Shown here: one piece after another, positions 1 through 5,778 of the stretch
How positions within the stretch are numbered: position 1 is the first letter of the stretch
Layout of the letters: every line of letters starts with the position of its first letter
Assembly: GCA_035527155.1 (NCBI GenBank)
Contig: DATLBB010000078.1
Coordinates: 1-6,251 of the forward strand
Origin: CS2-K091 sp035527155
GTDB lineage: Bacteria; Planctomycetota; Phycisphaerae; Sedimentisphaerales; Anaerobacaceae
Length of the DNA: 6,251 bases
Direction of reading: 5' to 3'
Made by a program: the position numbers and the translations under genes
Notes under the pieces: generated by a model
The model's database searches: none
The model's input: only the letters and a program-made list of their open reading frames with translations
What the model was told of the DNA's origin: nothing

Positions 1-995
1 GCGTTGTGGTAGAGATAGGGAAGCTCAAGAATAAGGCCGGCAAGGCGGTTTATGCACCGGACCGCGAAAAAGAGGTGTTGGCCAAGATTGCCGAGGCCAA
101 TAAGGGCCCGCTGCCGGACAAGTGCCTGGTGGCGATTTGGCGTGAGCTGATGAGCGGCTCTTTTGTGTTAGAGAGGCCGTTGCGAATCGGCTATCTTGGT
201 CCCGGCGGCAGCTTCAGCCATACTGCTGCTATGCTCAAATTCGGCCAGAGCGTCGAATACGAACCGCTGACGGACATCATGAGTATCTTTGATGAAGTCA
301 GCAAGGGGCATTGCGATTTGGGTCTTGCACCGGTAGAGAATACTACGGGCGGCGGCGTCATAGAGACACTCGATGCGCTGATAGATTCGGATGTGAAAGT
401 CTGTGCCGAGGTTCTAATGGCAGTTCATCATAATCTTTTAGGCAATTGTGCGCTGGAAGAGATTGAGAAGATTTACTCGAAGCCGGAAGTATTCGCCCAG
501 TGCCGAAACTGGTTAAGCGCCACTTTTAAGGAGGCACAAACTGTCCCGGTTGCTTCCACTGCCAAGGCGGCGCAACTGGCATCAGAAGAACCGGGCACGG
601 CAGCGATTGGCTCCAAGGTCGCAGCGGAGTTATACGGGCTGAGCATTATCTGCGAAAATATCGAGGATATTGCTAATAACGTGACGAGATTTCTGGTGCT
701 CAGCCGAGAAGATTCAAGACCGACCGGTGAAGACAAAACCGCTATATTGTTTAGCACCGCCCATAAGGCCGGCGCCTTAGCCGATGTGCTCGAAGTTTTC
801 AAGCGACACGATATTAATCTAACTAATATAGAATCCAGACCGAGCAAGAAAAGACAGTGGGAATACTATTTCTTCGTGGATTTTCTTGGACACAGGACGG
901 AGAAACAAGTTCAAAAGGGACTGGAAGAAACCCGTAAGTATTGCCTGCAGCTTTCAATATTAGGCAGTTTCCCGAGGGCAACCGAATTGCTTTAA
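1..995 (+). CDS. pheA: Bifunctional chorismate mutase / prephenate dehydratase (P-protein), 5' end outside window
   Basis: This cytoplasmic enzyme converts chorismate to prephenate and then to phenylpyruvate in phenylalanine synthesis. The frame is open to the left edge (first whole codon at 3). The GTG at 6 lies inside the chorismate mutase domain, so it is not the start and roughly 30 to 40 residues are missing. Numbering from that GTG, residues 1-55 are the end of an AroQ-type mutase: IGKLK (K8 matches catalytic K39 of E. coli PheA) and PDREKEVL (R20, E21 match R51, E52). Residues 59-235 are prephenate dehydratase, with YLGPGGSFS (63-71), APVENTTGGGVIETLD (108-123) and the catalytic TRF motif (227-229). 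Residues 245-325 form an ACT regulatory domain with GALADV (256-261) and ESRP (276-279), the phenylalanine-binding signature, so feedback inhibition by phenylalanine is expected. tpiA follows after 72 nt. Assignment is secure. Confidence 0.96.
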   Translation, partial: VVVEIGKLKNKAGKAVYAPDREKEVLAKIAEANKGPLPDKCLVAIWRELMSGSFVLERPLRIGYLGPGGSFSHTAAMLKFGQSVEYEPLTDIMSIFDEVSKGHCDLGLAPVENTTGGGVIETLDALIDSDVKVCAEVLMAVHHNLLGNCALEEIEKIYSKPEVFAQCRNWLSATFKEAQTVPVASTAKAAQLASEEPGTAAIGSKVAAELYGLSIICENIEDIANNVTRFLVLSREDSRPTGEDKTAILFSTAHKAGALADVLEVFKRHDINLTNIESRPSKKRQWEYYFFVDFLGHRTEKQVQKGLEETRKYCLQLSILGSFPRATELL

Positions 996-1001
996 TCGTG
1001 T

Positions 1002-1046
1002 TCGTAGTTCATTGTTAATAGTCCATCGATGACCTATGAACTATGA
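1002..1046. repeat. Imperfect palindrome in the pheA-tpiA spacer
   Basis: Bases 1002-1012 (TCGTAGTTCAT) pair with 1036-1046 (ATGAACTATGA) over 11 positions, with one G:T wobble and a 23-nt loop. The loop contains the 8-bp palindrome CATCGATG (1024-1031). A short T run (1051-1055) follows four bases later. The stem is AT-rich and the loop long, so this is not a classical intrinsic terminator. It could be a weak terminator, an mRNA processing structure or a dispersed intergenic repeat. Confidence 0.5.
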
Positions 1047-1055
1047 GCTGTTTTT

Positions 1056-1060
1056 AGGAG
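1056..1060 (+). promoter_or_regulatory. Ribosome binding site of tpiA
   Basis: AGGAG lies 7 nt before the ATG at 1068. It is one of the clearest Shine-Dalgarno sites in the window and fixes the tpiA start. Confidence 0.85.
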
Positions 1061-1067
1061 AGTTTTT

Positions 1068-1829
1068 ATGAGAAAGCCATTTGTGGCCGGCAACTGGAAA
1101 ATGAACACCGACAGTCACACCAGCGTAAATCTGGCTGAGAAGATTGCTTCCGTGTCTTCTGAGATAGCTGGTCAGAGTGTTAGCATGGCGGTTTTTCCGC
1201 CTTTTGTTTATTTGCAAATGGTGTTCAAGGCCCTTAGTATATCGAACGTTGCGGTGGGCGCGCAGGATTTTTACTTTGAGCAAAACGGCGCTTTTACCGG
1301 GGAGATAAGTGCGTCGATGCTGAAGGATATCGGCTGTACCTATGTCTTGTGCGGTCATTCGGAACGCCGGCACGTTATTAGTGAGACTGACGAGTTAGTA
1401 AATAAAAAAGTTACCGCTGCAATTTCCGGCGGTCTCCTGCCGATATTATGTGTGGGCGAGCTGCTTGAAGAGCGCAAGGTTGATAAGACAAACGAAGTAA
1501 TAACTCGACAGATAACAAAAGGTCTGGCCGGCCTAAGTGCTGAGAAGGTGTCCGCGGTGACCATGGCGTATGAACCTGTCTGGGCCATTGGGACGGGCCT
1601 GACAGCAACGCCGCAGCAGGCACAAGAGACACATGATTTTATACGAAATCTTCTTGGTGAAATGTACGATGCCCAATTAGCTGAGGAAATCCGCATTCTT
1701 TACGGCGGCTCGGTGAAGCCCGACAATGCAGCAGAGTTGATGGGGCAGCAGGATGTTGACGGCGTGCTGGTCGGCGGAGCAAGTTTGAAGGCGGATGATT
1801 TTTCGGCGATAATTCGGGCGGCAGTGTAA
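1068..1829 (+). CDS. tpiA: Triosephosphate isomerase
   Basis: This cytoplasmic TIM-barrel enzyme interconverts dihydroxyacetone phosphate and glyceraldehyde 3-phosphate in glycolysis and gluconeogenesis. At 253 residues it has the usual family length. All catalytic parts are visible: AGNWKMN at 7-13 (N9 and K11 in the active site), CGHSERR at 95-101 (electrophile H97), AYEPVWAIGTG at 167-177 (general base E169 followed by the mobile loop 6), YGGSV at 212-216 and GVLVGGASL at 232-240, the phosphate-gripping loops. The ATG at 1068 has an AGGAG site 7 nt upstream and gives the canonical N-terminus. secG follows after 102 nt; the tpiA-secG order is common in bacteria and suggests shared transcription. 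Nothing is odd about the protein. Confidence 0.98.
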   Translation: MRKPFVAGNWKMNTDSHTSVNLAEKIASVSSEIAGQSVSMAVFPPFVYLQMVFKALSISNVAVGAQDFYFEQNGAFTGEISASMLKDIGCTYVLCGHSERRHVISETDELVNKKVTAAISGGLLPILCVGELLEERKVDKTNEVITRQITKGLAGLSAEKVSAVTMAYEPVWAIGTGLTATPQQAQETHDFIRNLLGEMYDAQLAEEIRILYGGSVKPDNAAELMGQQDVDGVLVGGASLKADDFSAIIRAAV

Positions 1830-1833
1830 TTGA

Positions 1834-1917
1834 CAATTGGCTATTCACTATTGAAAAAGATAAGGACAAATGTTCGATTTCCGTTACAATGGTAAGAAAA
1901 CGGTGAATAGTCGATTG
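1834..1917. repeat. Long-armed imperfect palindrome in the tpiA-secG spacer
   Basis: Bases 1834-1848 (CAATTGGCTATTCAC) pair with 1903-1917 (GTGAATAGTCGATTG) at all 15 positions, two of them G:T wobbles, around a 54-nt loop. The left arm starts 5 nt after the tpiA stop codon, and the right arm ends just before the purine-rich ribosome binding site of secG. No T tract follows, so this is not a standard terminator. It could be a dispersed intergenic repeat or a structure that affects secG translation or mRNA processing. The pairing is seen directly; any function is inference. Confidence 0.55.
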
Positions 1918-1925
1918 AAAGGGGA
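1918..1925 (+). promoter_or_regulatory. Ribosome binding site of secG
   Basis: AAAGGGGA ends 6 nt before the ATG at 1932. It decides between that start and the later in-frame ATG at 1968, which has no purine-rich site in front of it. Confidence 0.7.
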
Positions 1926-1931
1926 ACGAAT

Positions 1932-2339
1932 ATGACTGTTTTTCCATTGTTGGCAGTATCTTTTATTATGAAGGTCGTTGCTGTGCTTTTTATGATTTGC
2001 GCGGTGGCACTTGTTCTAATCATTTTGATTCAGAAAGGCAGAGGCGGCGGTTTGAGTGCGGCGCTTGGCGGCGGCATAGCCGGCGGGATTCTGGGTTCCA
2101 AAACCGGAGATTTTTTGACCTGGGTCACAATAGTGCTTGTGGGTATATTTCTTACTCTTGCGGTTGTGATGGCCAAATTCTACAAACCAACTATCAGCGA
2201 TTTTGGCGAGGGTGCACCACCGGTAACTACCGCTCCTCCAGAGCCTACACGTAGTCCGGGGCCGCCATCGACGTTTGACGAGGTCGGGACTACAGCAGGC
2301 AGCGAAAGTGCTGATGCAAATTCGTCCGACATAAGGTGA
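1932..2339 (+). CDS. secG: Protein translocase subunit SecG
   Basis: SecG is the small inner-membrane subunit of the SecYEG channel and assists protein export. The 135-residue product has the family layout: a first membrane segment (about 4-33), the conserved cytoplasmic loop QKGRGGGLSAALGG (34-47) running into a glycine-rich stretch to 55, then GSKTGDFLTW (55-64) and a second membrane segment (about 64-84). The tail from residue 86 is rich in proline, threonine and serine, is probably disordered, and makes the protein longer than many SecG (often 70 to 110 residues). The start at 1932 has a good ribosome binding site. The ATG at 1968 would give a shorter N-terminus closer to many homologues but lacks such a site. 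The gene follows tpiA and precedes the yicC-gmk-rpoZ-coaBC block. Confidence 0.93.
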   Translation: MTVFPLLAVSFIMKVVAVLFMICAVALVLIILIQKGRGGGLSAALGGGIAGGILGSKTGDFLTWVTIVLVGIFLTLAVVMAKFYKPTISDFGEGAPPVTTAPPEPTRSPGPPSTFDEVGTTAGSESADANSSDIR

Positions 2340-2349
2340 AAATTTACAT

Positions 2350-2379
2350 AAGTGCGCCATAAAAAAGGGAAGCGCATTT
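2350..2379. repeat. Small hairpin in the secG-yicC spacer
   Basis: AAGTGCGC (2350-2357) can pair with GCGCATTT (2372-2379) over 8 positions with one G:T wobble. The 14-nt loop is purine-rich and contains AAAAAAGGGA. There is no T run downstream, so termination is not supported. No start codon is well placed to use the purine-rich loop as a ribosome binding site. Confidence 0.35.
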
Positions 2380-2408
2380 AGCCGAGTTAGTGTGAAAGTG
2401 TAGTGGCT

Positions 2409-3293
2409 ATGATAAGTAGTATGACCGGATATGGAGACGCAGAGAGCCAGCTCAATGGCGTAACCTACACGGTGGAAATCAAGACGGTCAACAACCGTTA
2501 TTTCAAGGTCAATATAAAATTGCCGGAGGTGGCAGCGTTTCTGGAAGAAGATATTGAGAAGCTCCTGCGAAGAAATTTGTCGCGCGGGACAGTAAATTAT
2601 GTGCTTCGGCTCAAGAATGCCTCAGCGAAAGTGCTCTTTGATATAGACGAGACGGCTTTGCGGGCCCTTATGGAAAGATTGAGTCGGATTGCCTCCTCGG
2701 CTGATATAAAATGCCCAATTGACGTTGGCGGCTTGCTTAACCTGCCGGGGATATTGGAGCCGGCATCGCCGGATGAAAAAACCGTCGGACAAATGAAGAA
2801 GGCCGTCCTGGAAATCAGCGGGGAGGCAATAGAGAAGCTCAAACAAATGCGCGCCGCCGAAGGAGCTGCTCTTGAAGCTGATTTAACAAAACACTGTAGT
2901 GCAATAAAGCAGAAGCTTGGACAAATACGTCCTCGCAGTGCGGTTGTCCTACAAAGATACGCAGAGAAACTAAAGAAGAGAGTTAACGAACTGCTCACGG
3001 GTGCAAAACTGAAATTGGATGAAGAAACGCTTGCCAGAGAAGTGGCGGTCTTTGCCGAAAGGTCAGATATATCTGAGGAGATTGCTCGGCTGGATTGGCA
3101 CCTGCAGCAACTGGAGCAGAGCTGCCAGACAGACGACCCGGTCGGGCGCAAGTTAGACTTTATCGCCCAGGAGATGCTCAGAGAAGCCAATACCATTGCC
3201 AGCAAGTCATCTGATACGGAGATTACCAGCTGCGTGGTGGATATAAAGTGCAAGATAGACCGGATTAAAGAACAGGTTCAGAATGTAGAGTGA
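2409..3293 (+). CDS. yicC: YicC/YloC-family endoribonuclease
   Basis: This family is a cytoplasmic endoribonuclease; E. coli YicC takes part in small-RNA turnover. The 294-residue product matches along its whole length. The N-terminal domain opens with MISSMTGYG (family form close to MIRSMTGFG) and has EIKTVNNRYFKVNIKLP (23-39). A helical middle follows. The C-terminal domain (older name DUF1732) has DPVGRKLDFIAQEM (243-256), LREANTIASKSSD (257-269) and the terminal KIDRIKEQVQNVE (282-294), all close to consensus. I chose the ATG at 2409 because it gives the family N-terminus. An in-frame GTG at 2403 would add two residues, and an ATG at 2421 would remove conserved ones. The ribosome binding site is weak (GAAAG at 2394-2398). 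The next gene is gmk, as in many bacteria. Confidence 0.95.
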   Translation: MISSMTGYGDAESQLNGVTYTVEIKTVNNRYFKVNIKLPEVAAFLEEDIEKLLRRNLSRGTVNYVLRLKNASAKVLFDIDETALRALMERLSRIASSADIKCPIDVGGLLNLPGILEPASPDEKTVGQMKKAVLEISGEAIEKLKQMRAAEGAALEADLTKHCSAIKQKLGQIRPRSAVVLQRYAEKLKKRVNELLTGAKLKLDEETLAREVAVFAERSDISEEIARLDWHLQQLEQSCQTDDPVGRKLDFIAQEMLREANTIASKSSDTEITSCVVDIKCKIDRIKEQVQNVE

Positions 3294-3303
3294 CATCTCG
3301 TAT

Positions 3304-3331
3304 TGCGTATATTCTTCGGATAATACACGCA
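3304..3331 (+). promoter_or_regulatory. Hairpin with a UUCG-type loop just before gmk
   Basis: TGCGTATATT (3304-3313) pairs with AATACACGCA (3322-3331) at 9 of 10 positions, with a single A:C mismatch. The 8-nt apical loop contains CTTCGG, the sequence of the very stable C(UUCG)G tetraloop. No T tract follows, so it is not an intrinsic terminator. It ends 19 nt before the ATG at 3351 and 1 nt before the alternative GTG at 3333. It may control translation or processing of gmk mRNA; this is inference. Confidence 0.5.
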
Positions 3332-3350
3332 CGTGACACACAACAAAAGT

Positions 3351-3926
3351 ATGAACGAGACAAAGGACAGATATGGCAAAGTGGTGATAGTGAGCGGCCC
3401 ATCCGGTGTTGGCAAGAGCACTATCTGTAAAGAGGTTGCTAAGCGGCTCAATAATGTTTATCTTAGTGTCTCGGTTACTACCCGGCCGAGGAGCCAGGCC
3501 GAAGTTGACGGGCGGGATTATTGGTTTATCTCGGAGAATGAGTTTCAGCGGCGGATCGATAAGGGTGAGCTTTTGGAATATGCTGAGGTGTTCGGCCATC
3601 TATACGGGACACCAAAGGACAAGGTAGAAGAGGCGTTGCAAGACGCCCGCACAGTTATTTTGGAAATCGACGTTCAAGGTGCGAAAAAGGTCAAGCGCAT
3701 ATACCGGGATGCGGTGATGATTTTTGTTTTCCCGCCGAGTCAAAGGGAATTGGCGGAGCGTATGAAGCTCAGGGGCAGAGAAAATGGTCAAAGCGCCGAA
3801 GAAAGATTGGAAGGGGCAAGTGGAGAAATGGCTGCCGCCTGGCAATATTATAAACACATGGTGATAAACGAAGATTTGCAGCAGGCTGTAAATGAGATGG
3901 TAGAAATTATCCAGGGACCCCAGTGA
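3351..3926 (+). CDS. gmk: Guanylate kinase
   Basis: This cytoplasmic enzyme phosphorylates GMP to GDP with ATP, a required step for GTP, dGTP and guanine signal nucleotides. From the ATG at 3351 the product is 191 residues, near the usual 190 to 210. Visible parts are the P-loop GPSGVGKST (16-24), the GMP-binding region SVTTRPR (41-47) to DGRDYWF (53-59), GELLEYAEVFGHLYGT (72-87), LEIDVQGAKKV (104-114), the lid region LRGREN (140-145) with R152, and YYKHMVINEDL (166-176). The second phosphate-binding arginine of the usual RxPR element appears shifted by one position (RPRS). The in-frame GTG at 3333 would add six residues, but it abuts a hairpin; the ATG places the P-loop closer to its usual position. 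Neither start has a good ribosome binding site, so the exact start is uncertain. Confidence 0.95.
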   Translation: MNETKDRYGKVVIVSGPSGVGKSTICKEVAKRLNNVYLSVSVTTRPRSQAEVDGRDYWFISENEFQRRIDKGELLEYAEVFGHLYGTPKDKVEEALQDARTVILEIDVQGAKKVKRIYRDAVMIFVFPPSQRELAERMKLRGRENGQSAEERLEGASGEMAAAWQYYKHMVINEDLQQAVNEMVEIIQGPQ

Positions 3927-3986
3927 TAAAAGGCGTTTGGGAACCGGCCGGCAGAATTGAGAAAAAGTAGCTGCGAATCAGTACGG

Positions 3987-4004
3987 ATTTGTGTAAATTT
4001 GTGT
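3987..4004. repeat. Direct repeat ATTTGTGT x2 upstream of rpoZ
   Basis: ATTTGTGT occurs at 3987-3994 and again at 3997-4004, a spacing of 10 bp or about one helical turn. It sits in the 109-nt gmk-rpoZ spacer, the longest gap in the + strand block. It could be a tandem protein-binding site or chance in AT-rich DNA. Confidence 0.3.
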
Positions 4005-4023
4005 TTAGGCTTTGAAGTAAACC

Positions 4024-4027
4024 GGAG
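4024..4027 (+). promoter_or_regulatory. Ribosome binding site of rpoZ
   Basis: GGAG lies 8 nt before the ATG at 4036 and supports that start. Confidence 0.75.
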
Positions 4028-4035
4028 AAAAAATA

Positions 4036-4269
4036 ATGATAGAGGAGCTTAAGAGCACCGAGCTAATCAATAAAGTTGGGGGTAGATTCAAATTAACGGC
4101 ACTGATTCAAAAACGTCTGGACGAGCTGGTGCAGGGTGCTCGGCCCCTGATTGAGGATGCCGACGGCCTTACAATGCTGGAAATCGCTATTCAGGAAATT
4201 CTGCAGGACAAGATCACCGTCGAGACCAAAGACAGCGAGATTAAAAATAAAGATGAAGAAAAAGCTTAA
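4036..4269 (+). CDS. rpoZ: DNA-directed RNA polymerase omega subunit
   Basis: Omega is a small cytoplasmic subunit that helps the beta-prime subunit fold and assemble into RNA polymerase. The product is 77 residues, typical of the family (about 65 to 100). Residues 7-30 (ending in KVGGRFKLTALIQKRLDEL) match the omega core around the usual V-x-N-R-F-E-L and A-x-K-R-A-R elements, although the second is degenerate here. LEIAIQEILQDKI (48-60) matches the conserved second helix, usually A-L-x-E-I-x-x-G-K-I. The tail from 61 is short and charged (many K, E and D). The position between gmk and coaBC, the same as in many bacteria, strongly supports the call. The start has a GGAG site at good distance. 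Confidence 0.88.
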   Translation: MIEELKSTELINKVGGRFKLTALIQKRLDELVQGARPLIEDADGLTMLEIAIQEILQDKITVETKDSEIKNKDEEKA

Positions 4270-4308
4270 CCGTGGATTGAAAAAATCGCCAAGAATGCCA
4301 AAGGCCAA

Positions 4309-4347
4309 TTGTGAAACGTGAAGCGAAACGTAGGATACGTTTCACGA
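4309..4347 (+). promoter_or_regulatory. Three-arm repeat with two competing stems before coaC
   Basis: The core GAAACGT occurs twice (4313-4319 and 4325-4331), and its complement ACGTTTC occurs once (4337-4343). Arm 1 (4309-4320) can pair with 4336-4347 over 12 positions with two G:T wobbles. Arm 2 (4325-4332, GAAACGTA) can pair perfectly with 4336-4343 over 8 positions around a GGA loop. The two stems exclude each other, the geometry of an attenuator or translational switch. The repeat ends 37 nt before the coaC start. It may equally be a decayed dispersed repeat; no T tract follows. Confidence 0.45.
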
Positions 4348-4384
4348 GATACGAAATTACGCGGTCAATGAAATCGAGTTGGCA

Positions 4385-4975
4385 ATGCCCGCAAAAAAGA
4401 CAAATCCAAGAGTCAAAAATTTAAGTATTTTGCTGGGTGTCAGTGGCGGAATCGCTGCATACAAGGCGGTCGATTTGGCCAGTAAGCTGACCGCCGCCGG
4501 CGTAAGGGTAAAGACGGTAATGACGAATGCCGCCTGCGAACTCGTTGGGCCCAAAAGTTTCGAAGCCGTTACCCGCTCAGCCGTTTTTACGAGTTTGTGG
4601 GATATACCGGGCGAATATGAAATCGACCATATAGCTTTGGTTGACTGGGCCGATATTGTTGTCGTGGCCCCTGCAACGGCTAATATCATTGGCAAGATTG
4701 CAAACGGCATTTGTGATGATTTGCTTAGTACGCTGCTTTGCGCGGCTTCGGCCAAGCCGATACTTTTAGCTCCTGCAATGAACAGTAACATGTGGGCGAA
4801 CACAGCCGTTCAGCGAAATATCAAGACAATAAAAAAGATGGGTTTTCGGCTAACAGGGCCGCAAACCGGACGACTAGCCTGCGGTACCGAAGGAGTCGGC
4901 AGAATGTCGGAGCCAAAGGATATTTTAAAGGCGATTGAAAAAATTTCGTCTAAAATTAAACGCAAGAAAAAATAA
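4385..4975 (+). CDS. coaC: Phosphopantothenoylcysteine decarboxylase (CoaC part of a split CoaBC)
   Basis: This FMN-dependent flavoprotein decarboxylates 4'-phosphopantothenoylcysteine to 4'-phosphopantetheine in coenzyme A synthesis. From the ATG at 4385 it is 196 residues. Visible parts are GVSGGIAAYKAVDL (18-31, FMN site), the catalytic histidine H82 in EIDHIALVDWAD (79-90), VVAPATANIIGKIANGICDD (93-112), the substrate motif PAMNSNMW (130-137), and GRLACGTEGVGRM (162-174), whose C166 matches the conserved cysteine of the substrate clamp. A TTG at 4379 is an alternative start; no good ribosome binding site is seen for either. The protein ends in a lysine-rich tail encoded by a run of six A (4967-4972) directly before TAA, just where a fused CoaBC would continue into CoaB. 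coaB begins 14 nt later. Confidence 0.93.
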   Translation: MPAKKTNPRVKNLSILLGVSGGIAAYKAVDLASKLTAAGVRVKTVMTNAACELVGPKSFEAVTRSAVFTSLWDIPGEYEIDHIALVDWADIVVVAPATANIIGKIANGICDDLLSTLLCAASAKPILLAPAMNSNMWANTAVQRNIKTIKKMGFRLTGPQTGRLACGTEGVGRMSEPKDILKAIEKISSKIKRKKK

Positions 4976-4988
4976 GACCTTCAGCAAA

Positions 4989-5603
4989 ATGCATCTTTTA
5001 ATCACAGCAGGCGGCACACGAGAATATATAGACCCTGTTCGTTTTATCACCAATGCGAGCAGCGGCATGATGGGTTATGCGCTCACTCGCGCAGCTCAAA
5101 AGGCCGGCCATAAGGTGACGCTTATCAGCGCTTCAGATTTACAGCCGCCGGTCGGTGTCGAATTTGTCGGCGTCGATAGTGCCGCTGAGATGTTCGGGGC
5201 CGTTAAAAAACATTTTCCTCGCTGCGATTGCCTCATTATGGCAGCCGCGGTTGCTGATTATACTCCTTTCCGGTCGGCTAAAAACAAAATCAAAAAACAA
5301 GATAAACTCCTTACAATCAAATTGAAACCCACAGTGGATATTCTAAAATGGGCGGGAATGCATAAAAAGAAAAATCAAATCGTTGTAGGTTTTGCTCTCG
5401 AAGATAAAAATCTGCGGGCAAATGCTGAGAGGAAACTGAAAGAAAAGAACCTCGATATGATAATCGCCAACACTCCCGCTGCGATCGGAGCCGACAAATC
5501 AACTGTTCAGATAAAAACATCAGATTCTCCCTGGACAAAAATCGAAAACGCCACAAAAATCTCTACAGCTAAAAGAATCATTCGTCTGATACAAAACCTA
5601 TAG
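4989..5603 (+). CDS. coaB: Phosphopantothenate--cysteine ligase (CoaB part of a split CoaBC)
   Basis: This enzyme joins 4'-phosphopantothenate and cysteine, usually with CTP in bacteria, and supplies the substrate of CoaC. From the ATG at 4989 it is 204 residues, equal to the C-terminal half of fused CoaBC. Visible parts are LLITAGGTREYIDPVRFITN (3-22) with ASSGMMGYAL (23-32), the signature for acyl-phosphate chemistry (N22 matches the conserved asparagine), AAAVADYTPF (85-94), the KIKK motif (100-103), KPTVDIL (113-119), GFALED (134-139, usually GFAAET) and DMIIANTP (156-163). The reading frame stays open upstream to a TTG at 4935, overlapping coaC, but family similarity begins at the ATG. 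No ribosome binding site precedes it, so translation probably depends on coupling to coaC or on a frame change. It is offset from coaC by one nucleotide. Confidence 0.92.
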   Translation: MHLLITAGGTREYIDPVRFITNASSGMMGYALTRAAQKAGHKVTLISASDLQPPVGVEFVGVDSAAEMFGAVKKHFPRCDCLIMAAAVADYTPFRSAKNKIKKQDKLLTIKLKPTVDILKWAGMHKKKNQIVVGFALEDKNLRANAERKLKEKNLDMIIANTPAAIGADKSTVQIKTSDSPWTKIENATKISTAKRIIRLIQNL

Positions 5604-5644
5604 TCCCATAAGAATTATATGATGTGACTTTTCCCATAAATTCA

Positions 5645-5778
5645 TCATTTCCGTCGAATCGACGACTCTGCCAGTGCTGCTTCCGCCTTCTTGCGCTCGG
5701 TGATGTCACGGTTGCTGGCGCGGTAGCCCAGAAATTCACCCTGGTCATCGGAGTCTGACAAGCATGCTCAATCCAGAC
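5645..5778 (-). pseudogene. Frameshifted PAS/PAC sensor-domain remnant
   Basis: On the - strand, VWIEHACQ (5778-5755) is followed, after a change of frame, by SDDQGEFLGYRASNRDIT (5755-5702) and ERKKAEAALAE, ending at TGA (5647-5645). This is the typical end of a PAS domain with its PAC motif (W-I-E-H-x-C-Q, then G-x-F-x-G-x-R-x-x-N-R-D-I-T-E-R-K), as found in sensor kinases and GGDEF proteins. The consensus three or four residues between CQ and DDQG are replaced by five bases, so a small deletion broke the frame. No kinase or output domain follows: a stop comes after the short linker, and coaB converges 42 nt further on. The beginning of the PAS domain is missing too, replaced by the membrane-protein frame. 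I infer a leftover of a deleted signalling gene. Confidence 0.7.

Noticed and set aside
1002..1055. Possible intrinsic terminator after pheA
   Set aside because: The stem is AT-rich, the loop is 23 nt and only five T follow after a gap, so it does not meet the usual form. It is kept only as a palindrome.
1830..1835. Perfect TTGACA -35 hexamer upstream of secG
   Set aside because: No acceptable -10 box lies 15 to 19 bases downstream (the region reads TTGAAAAAGATAAG), and the hexamer overlaps the arm of a palindrome, so a promoter is not supported.
2597..3253. Long open frame (218 codons) on the - strand
   Set aside because: It lies wholly inside yicC, whose + strand protein matches its family end to end. 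The antisense product is serine-rich without recognisable motifs, the usual shadow of a coding frame.
4935..4988. Extension of coaB to an upstream TTG overlapping coaC
   Set aside because: CoaB similarity starts at MHLLITAGG, and the extra 18 residues are an out-of-frame reading of the coaC tail. There is no ribosome binding site.
5608..5641. Short direct repeat TCCCATAA after coaB
   Set aside because: The repeated words are only about 8 bases long in AT-rich DNA and have no pairing or gene relation; chance is sufficient.
5653..5663. Short palindrome GTCGAATCGAC
   Set aside because: Five-base arms within the PAC remnant coding sequence, with no T tract; too short to call a site or terminator.
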